52,872 nt of DNA, from contig CAIQNH010000134.1 in assembly GCA_903873135.1 (NCBI GenBank), positions 1-52,872 on the forward strand, in the 5' to 3' direction. The DNA comes from an uncultured Actinomycetes bacterium (GTDB lineage Bacteria; Actinomycetota; Acidimicrobiia; Acidimicrobiales; Microtrichaceae). Positions 36,160 to 44,587 of this stretch are shown piece by piece. The number at the start of each line of letters is the position of its first letter. The first letter of the stretch is position 1. The notes under the pieces were generated by a model. That model saw only the letters and a list, made by a program, of their open reading frames with translations, had not been told where the DNA came from and made no database searches. Made by a program: the position numbers and the translations under genes.

Positions 36160-37677
36160 GTGCTCGCGAACGTCACCTCGGCAGTGCTCATCGGGATCGA
36201 CGGCCACCGGGTCGACGTGGAGGTGCACGTGGCCTCGGGGCTGCCCAGCTTCACCGTGGTCGGACTGCCCGACGCGTCGTGCCGTGAGGCCCGTGACCGG
36301 GTGCGCGCCGCCGTGGTGACCTCGGGGTTCTCGTTCCCACCCAGTCGCATCACGGTGAACCTGGCGCCCACGGATCTCCGCAAGTCCGGCCCGGTGCTCG
36401 ACGTGGCCGTGGCGCTCGGCGTGCTCGCTGCGAGCGAGCAGGTCGAGCCGGGCCTCCTGGACCGGGCGGCCTTCCTGGGCGAGCTCGGGCTCGACGGGAG
36501 GATCCAGCCCGTGCGGGGCGCGCTGCCGCTCGCGGAGGTGCTGGCTGACGGTCCGCTGGTCGTCCCGTCCGGCAACGCCGCCGAGGTCCGGGCGGTCGCT
36601 CCCGGTGCTCGGGCGGCGCGGTCGCTGCGGGGACTCGTCGAGAGTCTCCGCGGGGACGCCCCGTGGCCCGACGTCGACGATCCGGCGCCGCCCCGTCCCC
36701 TCGACGGTGACCGGGCGTCCCCCGACCTGTCCGAGGTCCGTGGGCATCCGCTCGGTCGCCTGGCGGTGGAGGTCGCGGCTGCGGGAGGTCACCACACCCT
36801 GCTCGTCGGCCCCCCGGGCGCCGGCAAGACCATGCTCGCCGAGCGACTGCCGAGCCTGCTGCCCGACCTCGACCGCTCCGAGTCCCTCGCCGTGGCCCGG
36901 GTGCTCTCCGCCGCGGGTCGGAGTGCCGGTGGCGGGGGACTGCCCCAGCGGCCTCCGTTCCGGTCGCCGCACCACACGGCGTCGGTCGTGGCGCTCGTGG
37001 GTGGTGGCAGTCAGCAGCTCCGCCCGGGCGAGATCAGTCTCGCCAGTTCCGGCGTGCTGTTCCTCGACGAGCTGGGCGAGTTCCCCGCAGCCCACCTCGA
37101 CGCCCTGCGTCAGCCGCTCGAGTCGGGGACGGTGGACGTCGTGCGTGCGGCGGTCTCCGCCCGCCTCCCGGCCCGGTTCCTCCTCGTCGGAGCCACGAAC
37201 CCGTGTCCGTGCGGGTGGGCACCCGACCTGCGTTGCCGCTGCTCGCCGGCCCAGCTGTCGCGCTACGCCCGCCGGCTCTCGGGCCCGCTCCTCGACCGCT
37301 TCGACCTCCGCATCCACCTCGACCCGCCCGACCCGTCGGCGTTGTTCGCGCCTCGGGAGCGCACCGAGTCGAGCGTGGAGGTCCGTCGTCGCGTGGCCGG
37401 AGCCCGGGCCCTGGCCAGGGAGCGCGGGGTGTCCACCAACCGGTCCCTCCGGGGCGCAGCACTCGAGCTGCACGCACCGCTCGAGGCCTCGGCGGTGGAC
37501 CTCCTCCGGGCGCGGGTCGAACAGGGTGTCCTGACGGTCCGTGGCGCATCCCGGTTGCGCGCCGTGGCGTTGACCCTGCTCGACCTCGAGGGTCGTCGCG
37601 GTCCACTCGGGGTGGACGACGTCCTGCTCGCCGAGTGCCTCCGGTCCCACGACGTGCTCCCCGGGGTGCCCGGGTGA
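36160..37677 (+). CDS. comM: ComM/YifB Mg-chelatase-like AAA+ helicase
   Basis: 505 residues. ANVTSAVLIGIDGHRVDVEV, GLPSFTVVGLPDASCREARD, LVGPPGAGKTMLAERLPSLL (Walker A), FRSPHHTASVVALVGGG, LFLDELGEF (Walker B) and NPCPCGW are all ComM features. ComM is a branch-migration helicase in natural transformation. GTG at 36160 has GGAGGA just upstream; the frame is open further upstream but Pro/Arg-rich. Its stop overlaps dprA. Confidence 0.94.
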   Translation: MLANVTSAVLIGIDGHRVDVEVHVASGLPSFTVVGLPDASCREARDRVRAAVVTSGFSFPPSRITVNLAPTDLRKSGPVLDVAVALGVLAASEQVEPGLLDRAAFLGELGLDGRIQPVRGALPLAEVLADGPLVVPSGNAAEVRAVAPGARAARSLRGLVESLRGDAPWPDVDDPAPPRPLDGDRASPDLSEVRGHPLGRLAVEVAAAGGHHTLLVGPPGAGKTMLAERLPSLLPDLDRSESLAVARVLSAAGRSAGGGGLPQRPPFRSPHHTASVVALVGGGSQQLRPGEISLASSGVLFLDELGEFPAAHLDALRQPLESGTVDVVRAAVSARLPARFLLVGATNPCPCGWAPDLRCRCSPAQLSRYARRLSGPLLDRFDLRIHLDPPDPSALFAPRERTESSVEVRRRVAGARALARERGVSTNRSLRGAALELHAPLEASAVDLLRARVEQGVLTVRGASRLRAVALTLLDLEGRRGPLGVDDVLLAECLRSHDVLPGVPG

Positions 37678-38816
37678 CGGCCCTGCCGCACGAGGCGTAC
37701 CTGGCCTGCATGGCGGGGCTGCCGTGGGTCGGACCGGTGACGCTCCGTCGCCTGGCCGGGCTCGGCCCGGTGGAACGCACGTGGTCACGACTGGTGCGCG
37801 GACAGGTGCCCACCGAGGTGCTCCCACCGGTGTCGGTCGGTGCTGCGGCCCTGGTCCGATCGTGGGCGCGCGCCGCCGGCGAGGTCGACCCGTCCCGCCA
37901 CTGGGACGAGCTGAGGGCTGCCGGTGTCGGCGTGACCTCGCTCGGCAGCCCGGGCTACCCGGCGGCGCTCACCGAGGACCCGGACCCACCGGTGGTTCTC
38001 TTCCACCTGGGGAATCCGTCGGTGGTGGCGGCGCCCTGCGTGGCGGTGGTGGGCACGCGGCGACCGACCGGGTACGGGCGCGAGGTCGCGCACACGCTGG
38101 GCGCCGGTCTGTCGGCGCTCGGGGTCTGCGTGGTCTCCGGGCTGGCGCTCGGGATCGACGCTGCGGCCCACGCCGGCGCCGTGGGCGGCGGGGCGCCCGT
38201 GGCGCCACCGGTCGCGGTGGTCGGGGCCGGGCTGGACGCCCCCTGTCCGAGCGCCAACCGTCCCCTGGCCCGGCGGGTGGCGGCCTCGGGCATGGTCTGC
38301 TCCGAGGTCCCACTCGGGGTGCCCGCTGCCCCGTGGAGGTTCCCGGTCCGCAACCGGATCGTGGCGGCCCTGGCCAGGGTGGTGGTCGTGGTCGAGTCCG
38401 GGGCGACGGGCGGGTCCATGTCCACCGTCGAGCACGCGCTGCGGCGCGACCGGACGGTGCTCGCCGTCCCCGGCCCCGTGGGTGCACCGACCTCGGAGGG
38501 CACCAACCGGCTGATCGCCGACGGGGCGGGCGTGTGCACCGGCGTCGACGACGTCCTGGCGGCCCTCGGCCGGGACGTGGCTCCGCCCGGTCGGGGGAGT
38601 CGCCCGGCCCTGAGCGCCCCGTCGGGTCTGGCGGGTCGGCTGCTGGACCTGCTCGGGTGGCGACCCGAGACCCCGGACCACCTGGTGCGGGTCTCGGGGG
38701 CGGACCCGAGGGCGGTGGCACGGGCGGTCGAGCAACTCGTCGAGGTGGGCCTGGTGGTCCGCCGGGGCGGGTTCGTGGAGCGGTGCGCCGGTCCGGCACC
38801 GGATCGGCCCACGTGA
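37674..38816 (+). CDS. dprA: DNA-processing protein DprA
   Basis: 380 residues. [20 protein letters not shown] and [14 protein letters not shown] open the Rossmann fold; [19 protein letters not shown] and [21 protein letters not shown] follow. A winged-helix-like DprA_WH region ends the protein. DprA loads RecA on incoming single-stranded DNA. GTG overlaps the comM stop. No comEC/comEA is in the window. Confidence 0.94.
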   Translation: MTALPHEAYLACMAGLPWVGPVTLRRLAGLGPVERTWSRLVRGQVPTEVLPPVSVGAAALVRSWARAAGEVDPSRHWDELRAAGVGVTSLGSPGYPAALTEDPDPPVVLFHLGNPSVVAAPCVAVVGTRRPTGYGREVAHTLGAGLSALGVCVVSGLALGIDAAAHAGAVGGGAPVAPPVAVVGAGLDAPCPSANRPLARRVAASGMVCSEVPLGVPAAPWRFPVRNRIVAALARVVVVVESGATGGSMSTVEHALRRDRTVLAVPGPVGAPTSEGTNRLIADGAGVCTGVDDVLAALGRDVAPPGRGSRPALSAPSGLAGRLLDLLGWRPETPDHLVRVSGADPRAVARAVEQLVEVGLVVRRGGFVERCAGPAPDRPT

Positions 38817-38818
38817 GC

Positions 38819-38834
38819 CCCCGTGCCGTCGGGG
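38819..38834 (+). terminator. Hairpin after dprA
   Basis: CCCCG and CGGGG form a 5-bp stem with a TGCCGT loop, two bases after the dprA stop. Confidence 0.35.
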
Positions 38835-38890
38835 TCGTCCGTGCCCCGTGGTCGACGTCCTCGGTGGATGGCGGAGCCTCGGCCGTTCGG

Positions 38891-38896
38891 TACGCT
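38891..38896 (+). promoter_or_regulatory. Possible -10 (TACGCT) for xerC-whiG
   Basis: TACGCT about 54 bp before the GTG at 38950; preceded by GG, as at other sites here. Confidence 0.35.
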
Positions 38897-38949
38897 GGTC
38901 GCTGCCTGCGCCGTCGGGTGCTGGGCCCATCCCCGGGGAGAACGCTGTC

Positions 38950-39888
38950 GTGGACGAGGACCAGTCACTCGAGTGGGGGGTCGATGCGTTCGCATCGTCG
39001 CTCTCCGTGGCCGAGTCGACCCGCTCCGCGTACCGTTCCGACGTGGAGCGCTTCGTCGACTGGGCCGTCCGCCACGGCGTGGCGACGCCCACGGAGCTGC
39101 AGCGGTCGCACGTGCGGGCGTACCTCGCCGAGCTCACGACCGGGGGGCTCTCGCACCGCACCGTCGGTCGGCGTCTGGCGGCGATCCGGCGCTACGCCGT
39201 CTGGGCGTTGCGGACCCAGCGCACGGCGATCGACCCGACCGTCGGCGTGGTCGCCCCCTCGGGTGCGAGCCGTCTGCCCCGCGTGCTCGGTGCCGACGAG
39301 CTCCACCAGCTGCTGGAGTCTCCTCGTTCGGAACCGGCGGACGACGTCACCGACCTCCGGGACCGCACCGTCGTGGAGCTGCTCTACGGCTCGGGGCTGC
39401 GCGTCGCCGAACTCTGTGGACTCGACTCGAGCGACTGGGACCCCCGGGCGGGCACCGTCACCGTGTGGGGCAAGGGCTCGGTCCAGCGGATGGTCCCGGT
39501 CACCCGGCCCTCGGCCGAGCTCCTCGGGGAGTGGCTCGCCACCGGTCGCTCGGCCTGGCTCGAGCGCCACGCCGCCTGCCCCGACCTGGGGGCAGCGGTG
39601 TTCGTCAACCGCAGGGGTCGCCGTCTGGGGCCGCGGGACGTCCGTCGGATCATCGACGCCAGGTCACCCGTCCCCACCCACCCGCACGCGCTCCGGCACA
39701 CCTTCGCCACCCACCTCCTCGAGGGTGGCGCCGACCTCCGGGTGGTCCAGGAGCTGCTCGGTCACGCCGACGTGGCCACGACGCAGATCTACACCCACGT
39801 CGACCGGCTCCACCTCAAGCGGGTCGTCGAGGGTGCCCATCCACGCCGCCGTCCGGCACGTGCCGCCCGTCCGGGGGACGTCTCGTGA
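38950..39888 (+). CDS. xerC: Tyrosine recombinase XerC
   Basis: 312 residues. An N-terminal SAM-like DNA-binding domain ([18 protein letters not shown]) is followed by a catalytic domain with [12 protein letters not shown] (first Arg), [17 protein letters not shown] (HxxR) and [15 protein letters not shown] (His and nucleophile Tyr). It resolves chromosome dimers at dif with XerD. The start is the GTG after GGGGAG. An Arg-rich tail ends in GTGA overlapping whiG. It looks chromosomal rather than phage-borne because of the conserved context. Confidence 0.93.
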   Translation: MDEDQSLEWGVDAFASSLSVAESTRSAYRSDVERFVDWAVRHGVATPTELQRSHVRAYLAELTTGGLSHRTVGRRLAAIRRYAVWALRTQRTAIDPTVGVVAPSGASRLPRVLGADELHQLLESPRSEPADDVTDLRDRTVVELLYGSGLRVAELCGLDSSDWDPRAGTVTVWGKGSVQRMVPVTRPSAELLGEWLATGRSAWLERHAACPDLGAAVFVNRRGRRLGPRDVRRIIDARSPVPTHPHALRHTFATHLLEGGADLRVVQELLGHADVATTQIYTHVDRLHLKRVVEGAHPRRRPARAARPGDVS

Positions 39889-40682
39889 GCACCGACCAGC
39901 AGTCCGCCTCGGCCGCTGGCGACGAGCTCGGCCAGCTGTGGGCGAGCTACAAGGCGACGGCCGACGCCGAGGCGAGGGACGCGCTCATCGTCCAGTACTC
40001 GCCGCTGGTCAAGTACGTCGCCGGCCGCGTGGCCGCCGGGCTCCCGCAGAGCGTGGACCAGGCGGACCTGGTGAGCTACGGCATGTTCGGGCTGATCGAC
40101 GCGATCGACAAGTTCGAGCCGGAGCGGGGTTTCAAGTTCGAGACCTACGCCATCAACCGGATCAAGGGAGCGATGCTCGACGAGCTCCGGTCGATCGACT
40201 GGGTCCCACGGTCGGTGCGGGCCAAGGTCCGTCAGATCGAGCAGGCGTACGCCAAGATCGAGGCGGCGCACCACCGGCCACCGACCGATGCCGAGCTCGC
40301 CGAGGAGCTCGAGTGGACCGAGGAGCAGCTCGGCACGGCGCTGCTCCAGATCTCCCAGGTCGGTCTCGCCGCGCTCGACGAGACCGTCGGTGGCCGAGGT
40401 GGCGAGGGTGGCGACACCATGACGCTCGGCGACACCATCCCCGACCGGACGGCCGGTTCGCCGATGGGGGCGTTCGAGGCGGCGGAGTCACGCCAGCTCC
40501 TCGGCGAGGCGATCAACACGCTGCCCGAGCGGGAGAAGCTCGTGCTGACGCTCTACTACTACGAGAACATGACCCTCCAGGAGATCGGTCGGGTGCTCGG
40601 GGTGACCGAGTCCCGGGTCTGCCAGATCCACACCAAGGCGCTCTTCCACCTCCGGGGCCGCATCGACGACGACAGCGTCTGA
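39885..40682 (+). CDS. whiG: WhiG/FliA-family RNA polymerase sigma factor
   Basis: 265 residues. Region 2: [20 protein letters not shown] then [20 protein letters not shown]; region 3: [19 protein letters not shown]; region 4: [20 protein letters not shown] and [20 protein letters not shown]. This is the sigma-28 (WhiG/FliA) group. In Streptomyces WhiG starts spore-chain formation and sits near rpsB, as here. No flagellar genes are in view, so its regulon is open. GTG overlaps the xerC stop, so the two are coupled. Confidence 0.93.
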   Translation: MSTDQQSASAAGDELGQLWASYKATADAEARDALIVQYSPLVKYVAGRVAAGLPQSVDQADLVSYGMFGLIDAIDKFEPERGFKFETYAINRIKGAMLDELRSIDWVPRSVRAKVRQIEQAYAKIEAAHHRPPTDAELAEELEWTEEQLGTALLQISQVGLAALDETVGGRGGEGGDTMTLGDTIPDRTAGSPMGAFEAAESRQLLGEAINTLPEREKLVLTLYYYENMTLQEIGRVLGVTESRVCQIHTKALFHLRGRIDDDSV

Positions 40683-40711
40683 GACCGGGCCCCTGCCCGC
40701 CCGCGCCGGCC

Positions 40712-41260
40712 GTGGCGCTGGCCGTGGCAGCGGTCGTGGCAGCGGTCGTGTGGTGGTGCTCGACGGGCCGGGTGGCGGCCGCCGGCGACGCCGGTGCGGC
40801 CACCCACGCAGCCGAGTCGCCGGGCCGGTACTCGCCTCCGGTGGCTGGTCCAGTGGTGGACCCGTTCCGCCCGCCGCCGCACCCCTACGGTCCGGGCAAC
40901 CGGGGTCTGGAGTACGCCGTGGCCCCGGGCTCGTCGGTGGCGGCGATCGGTACCGGGGTCGTCGCCCACGTCGGGCCGGTCGGTGGACGTCTGGTGGTCA
41001 GCCTGGTGCACCCCGACGGACTCCGGTCCTCGGTGGTGGGGCTCGCCTCCACCCGGGTGGTCCCGGGTCAGGTGGTGGCTCGAGGAGCGGTCCTGGGCAC
41101 GGCCACGGCCCGGGTCCACCTGGGCGTCCGGCGGGGGAGCCGGTACCTGGATCCTGCGGCTCTGTTCCGGTCGGTCCGGCCGACCCGGTCCGTCCTGGTC
41201 CCCGGTCCGGTCGAGGGCGGCGCCCGGGAGCGCTTGGTCCACCCCGCCCCGACCCCGTAG
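40712..41260 (+). CDS. M23/LytM-like protein with degenerate active site
   Basis: 182 residues from GTG 40712. A hydrophobic N-terminus ([15 protein letters not shown], including a duplicated 12-bp unit at 40724-40747) acts as signal or anchor. A LytM fold follows: [15 protein letters not shown], then [14 protein letters not shown] and [19 protein letters not shown]. The catalytic HxxxD is NxxxE here and HLH is RVH, so the zinc site is probably gone. M23 genes beside rpsB are common in actinobacteria. It may act as an activator, as degenerate LytM proteins do. Start is uncertain; no SD. The TAG stop overlaps the rpsB -10. Confidence 0.72.
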   Translation: MALAVAAVVAAVVWWCSTGRVAAAGDAGAATHAAESPGRYSPPVAGPVVDPFRPPPHPYGPGNRGLEYAVAPGSSVAAIGTGVVAHVGPVGGRLVVSLVHPDGLRSSVVGLASTRVVPGQVVARGAVLGTATARVHLGVRRGSRYLDPAALFRSVRPTRSVLVPGPVEGGARERLVHPAPTP

Positions 41261-41263
41261 TGT
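41234..41263 (+). promoter_or_regulatory. Promoter (TTGGTC, 18 bp, TAGTGT) for rpsB-tsf
   Basis: TTGGTC at 41234-41239 and TAGTGT at 41258-41263, 18 bp apart. The TAG stop of the upstream gene is the first half of the -10. The leader to rpsB is about 122 nt. Confidence 0.6.
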
Positions 41264-41271
41264 CTCCCCTC

Positions 41272-41290
41272 GGCCCGGACCACCCGGGCC
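41272..41290 (+). promoter_or_regulatory. 5' stem-loop of the rpsB leader
   Basis: GGCCCGG and CCGGGCC form a perfect 7-bp stem with an ACCAC loop, right at the expected transcript 5' end. A TTCGG/CCGAA pairing is possible further down. S2 autoregulates rpsB-tsf through its leader in E. coli; a parallel here is inference. Confidence 0.4.
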
Positions 41291-41391
41291 CCGGGTCCTC
41301 CCGGAACCACTGTCCACCCTGCCCCTCCTTTCGGTCGCCCTCGTCGGCGTCGGGGCCGGGAGTCGCCGAACCGGAAGGAAAGGAGCAGCGC

Positions 41392-42399
41392 GTGAGCGCC
41401 GTCGTCAGCATCAAGCAACTCCTCGAGGCCGGGGTCCACTTCGGACACCAGACCCGGCGGTGGAACCCCAAGATGAAGCGCTTCCTGCACGGGGAGCGCG
41501 GGGGGATCTACCTGATCGACCTCCACCAGACGCTCTCGGGCATCGAGCGGTCCTACACCTTCATCCGCGACCTCGTCGCCGACGGCGGGACGGTGCTGTT
41601 CATCGGCACGAAGCGTCAGGCGCAGGATCCGATCGAGCGCTACGCACGCGAGTGCAACATGCCGTACATCAACCAGCGCTGGCTGGGCGGCATGCTCACG
41701 AACTTCGAGACCATCTCGAAGCGCGTCAACAAGATGAAGGAGTACCAGCAGATGCGGGACTCCGGTGAGTTCGAGGCCATGCCCAAGAAGGAGGCGCTGC
41801 TCCTCCAGCGTGAGCTGGACAAGCTCGAGCGCAACCTCAACGGCATCCGCAACCTCGAGCGACTCCCCGACGCGGTGTTCATCCTGGACACCAAGAAGGA
41901 GGACATCGCCGTCACCGAGGCCAACAAGCTGGGCATCCCGGTCGTGGCGGTGGTGGACACCAACTGCGACCCGGACCTGATCCAGTTCGTGATCCCCGGC
42001 AACGACGACGCCATCCGCTCCGGTGAGCTGCTCACCCGCGTGATCGCCGACGCCGTCGTCGAGGGTCGCCAGATGCGGGCGCGGCGTGGTGGCGATCCGG
42101 CCCCCGCTCCGGTGCCCGCCGCTCCCCGGGAGCGGACGGTGGAGGAGCAGGCCGAGCACGAGGCCGCGCAGGCCAGGGCCCGGGCCGAGGCGGCCGCTGC
42201 GGCCCAGGAGCGGGAGGCTCGACTCCTGGCTGCCCGTGAGGCCCCGGACGACAGTGCGACGGTCACCTCCGCCGCCGAGGCCGACGCCGACGTCGCCGAG
42301 GCCGAGGCTGCGGTCGAGTCGGCGAACGCCGAGGCCGACGCCGACGCCGTGGTGGCCGCCGAGACGACCGACGCCGAGTCGACCGAGGGAGGAGCGTGA
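41392..42399 (+). CDS. rpsB: 30S ribosomal protein S2 with acidic C-terminal extension
   Basis: 335 residues. [56 protein letters not shown] and [20 protein letters not shown] are S2 hallmarks. S2 usually ends near residue 230-250; here about 105 further residues are rich in Ala, Glu and Asp (from about 42080). GTG at 41392 follows AAGGAG. The stop overlaps tsf in a TGATG arrangement. Confidence 0.96.
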   Translation: MSAVVSIKQLLEAGVHFGHQTRRWNPKMKRFLHGERGGIYLIDLHQTLSGIERSYTFIRDLVADGGTVLFIGTKRQAQDPIERYARECNMPYINQRWLGGMLTNFETISKRVNKMKEYQQMRDSGEFEAMPKKEALLLQRELDKLERNLNGIRNLERLPDAVFILDTKKEDIAVTEANKLGIPVVAVVDTNCDPDLIQFVIPGNDDAIRSGELLTRVIADAVVEGRQMRARRGGDPAPAPVPAAPRERTVEEQAEHEAAQARARAEAAAAAQEREARLLAAREAPDDSATVTSAAEADADVAEAEAAVESANAEADADAVVAAETTDAESTEGGA

Positions 42400-43190
42400 T
42401 GGCCGAGTTCACCGCACAGGACGTCAAGGCCCTCCGGGACGCCACGGGCGCCGGGATGATGGACTGCAAGAAGGCCCTCACCGAGGCCGACGGCGACATG
42501 GAGCAGGCCGCGCAGGTCCTCCGGCAGAAGGGCCTGAGCAAGGTCGCCACGCTCGAGGACCGGGAGAACAACCAGGGTGCCGTGGCGATCGCCCGCTCCG
42601 GCAACACCGCGGCGCTCGTCGAGCTGAAGTCCGAGACCGACTTCTCCGCAAAGGCCGAGGACTTCGTGGCGCTCACCCAGGCCCTCGCCGACGCCGTGCT
42701 CGCCGGCGGCCCCGAGGCCGTCGAGTCGCTCCAGTCCCAGCTCGACGACCTCCGGATCGCCAAGAAGGAGAACATCGTGGTGGGGACCGTCGCCCGGTTC
42801 GAGGCCCCCGACGGCCACGTCCTCGACGCCTACCTGCACACCCAGGACGGCCGGGGCACGAACGGCGTGCTCGTCGAGCTCGACGGCGGCGACGAGGCGG
42901 CGGCCCACGAGGTGGCACTCCACGTGGCGTTCGCCCGACCCACGGCGCTCACCCGCGACGAGATCGACGCCGACCTGGTCGAGCGGGCCCGGTCCTCGTT
43001 CGAGGAGCTCACCCGCAAGGAGGGCAAGCCCGAGCAGGCGGTCCCGAAGATCGTCGAGGGTCGTCTCGGCTCCTGGTACGCCGAGCGGGTCCTGCCGGAG
43101 CAGGGGCTCTTCGGCGAGAAGGAGACCGTGGCGCAGCGACTCGGCGACACCTCGATCGTCCGCTTCGCCCAGGCCGTCATCGGGTCCTGA
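42399..43190 (+). CDS. tsf: Translation elongation factor Ts
   Basis: 263 residues. [48 protein letters not shown] (TDF motif that contacts EF-Tu) and the long core repeat are present. EF-Ts recycles EF-Tu-GDP. ATG at 42399 shares its A with the rpsB TGA; GGAGG lies upstream. An in-frame GTG one codon earlier is less likely. Confidence 0.97.
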   Translation: MAEFTAQDVKALRDATGAGMMDCKKALTEADGDMEQAAQVLRQKGLSKVATLEDRENNQGAVAIARSGNTAALVELKSETDFSAKAEDFVALTQALADAVLAGGPEAVESLQSQLDDLRIAKKENIVVGTVARFEAPDGHVLDAYLHTQDGRGTNGVLVELDGGDEAAAHEVALHVAFARPTALTRDEIDADLVERARSSFEELTRKEGKPEQAVPKIVEGRLGSWYAERVLPEQGLFGEKETVAQRLGDTSIVRFAQAVIGS

Positions 43191-43198
43191 GGTCCGCC

Positions 43199-43939
43199 GT
43201 GGTCGACCCAGGTCCGTCGGACAGGAGCGAGCCGCGCTGGGCGCGCGTGCTCGTCAAGCTGTCGGGCGAGGCCTTCGCCGGGCCGGGTGGCCAGGGGATC
43301 GACGGCAACGTGGTCACCGACATCGCCAGCGAGCTGGTCGAGGTCAAGCAGCGGTTCGTCGTCGACGTGGCCGTCGTCGTCGGCGGCGGGAACATCTGGC
43401 GGGGGCTCTCCGGCGAGGGTGCCGGCATGGACCGGGCGCAGGCCGACTACATGGGGATGCTCGCCACGGTCATCAACGCGCTCGCGCTGCAGGAGACCCT
43501 GGAGCGCCTCGGCCAACCCACCCGGGTGCAGTCGGCGATCCACATGTCCCAGGTCGCCGAGCCCTACATCCGTCGCCGGGCCATCCGACACCTGGAGAAG
43601 GGGCGGGTCGTGATCTTCGCCGGGGGCACCGGCAACCCCTTCATGACCACCGACACCACCTCGGCCCTGCGGGCCGTCGAGATCGACGCCGGAGCCATCC
43701 TCATGGGCAAGCACGGGACCGACGGGGTGTACACGGCCGACCCGAACCTCGACCCGTCGGCCGAGCTGCTCCGGGAGCTCAGCTACATCGAGGTCCTCAA
43801 CCGCGGCCTCAAGGTCATGGACTCGACGGCGATCACGCTCTGCATGGACAACGACCTGCCGATCTGCGTGTTCGACCTGATGGGCCGGAACCTGGCTCCA
43901 CTGCTCGCCGGCGAGCACATCGGGACGGTGGTGTCGTGA
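43199..43939 (+). CDS. pyrH: Uridylate kinase
   Basis: 246 residues. [12 protein letters not shown] (kinase motif), [47 protein letters not shown] and [14 protein letters not shown] are PyrH signatures. It phosphorylates UMP to UDP. GTG at 43199 has GAGGT six bases upstream. It lies 8 bp after tsf in the rpsB operon. Confidence 0.97.
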   Translation: MVDPGPSDRSEPRWARVLVKLSGEAFAGPGGQGIDGNVVTDIASELVEVKQRFVVDVAVVVGGGNIWRGLSGEGAGMDRAQADYMGMLATVINALALQETLERLGQPTRVQSAIHMSQVAEPYIRRRAIRHLEKGRVVIFAGGTGNPFMTTDTTSALRAVEIDAGAILMGKHGTDGVYTADPNLDPSAELLRELSYIEVLNRGLKVMDSTAITLCMDNDLPICVFDLMGRNLAPLLAGEHIGTVVS

Positions 43940-43990
43940 GCGACGAAGCGGCGACCGTCGCCGGTCGGGACCGCAGCGGCCGGGTTGTGC

Positions 43991-43996
43991 GAGGCT
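43991..43996 (+). promoter_or_regulatory. Possible variant -10 (GAGGCT) before frr
   Basis: GAGGCT ends seven bases before the GTG at 44004. It differs from the TANNNT pattern at the first T, so it may be chance or act as a weak SD. Confidence 0.2.
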
Positions 43997-44003
43997 GTCC
44001 GGC

Positions 44004-44573
44004 GTGAGCAGGGAGTACGTCGACGCGGCGCTCGAGGACGCCGGGGACCGCATGGCCAAGGCCGTGGCCCACACGCGCTCGGAGTTCGCCGGCGTCCGCA
44101 CCGGTCGGGCCACGCCGGCGCTGATCGAGAAGCTCCCCGTCGAGTACTACGGCGCGACGGCGCCGATGCAGCAGCTCGCGAGCTTCTCGGTGCCCGACGC
44201 CCGACTGCTGGTCGTGACCCCGTTCGACAAGGGAGCGATGGGCGCCATCGAGCGGGCCATCCAGGACGCCAACCTGGGGCTCAACCCGTCCAACGACGGG
44301 GCCGCCATCCGTCTGGCGTTCCCACCGCTGACCGAGGAACGCCGCAAGGAGTTCGTGAAGCTCGTGAAGCAGCGCGCCGAGGACGGACGGACGGCCGTCC
44401 GTGCCGCCCGCCGCGACGCCCGCAAGGACCTCGAGTCGCTGGAGAAGGACGGCGAACTGTCCGAGGACGACCTCCGGTGGGCCGAGGGTGAGCTCGACAA
44501 GCTGACCAAGACGCACGAGGCCGAGATCGACGCCGCCCTCGAGGTGAAGACCGCCGAGCTGCTCGAGGCCTGA
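44004..44573 (+). CDS. frr: Ribosome recycling factor
   Basis: 189 residues. FAGVRTGRATPALIEKLPVE, YYGATAPMQQLASFSVPDAR, AIERAIQDANLGLNPSNDG, IRLAFPPLTEERRKEFVKL are all RRF features. With EF-G it splits post-termination ribosomes. GTG at 44004; no strong SD. Confidence 0.97.
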   Translation: MSREYVDAALEDAGDRMAKAVAHTRSEFAGVRTGRATPALIEKLPVEYYGATAPMQQLASFSVPDARLLVVTPFDKGAMGAIERAIQDANLGLNPSNDGAAIRLAFPPLTEERRKEFVKLVKQRAEDGRTAVRAARRDARKDLESLEKDGELSEDDLRWAEGELDKLTKTHEAEIDAALEVKTAELLEA

Positions 44574-44587
44574 GCGCGCGGGAACGG

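Noticed and set aside
37724-40620. A very long open frame running through dprA, xerC and whiG into the M23 frame
   Set aside because: The three genes in other frames have clear motifs. Only the last part of this frame (from about 40712) looks like protein.
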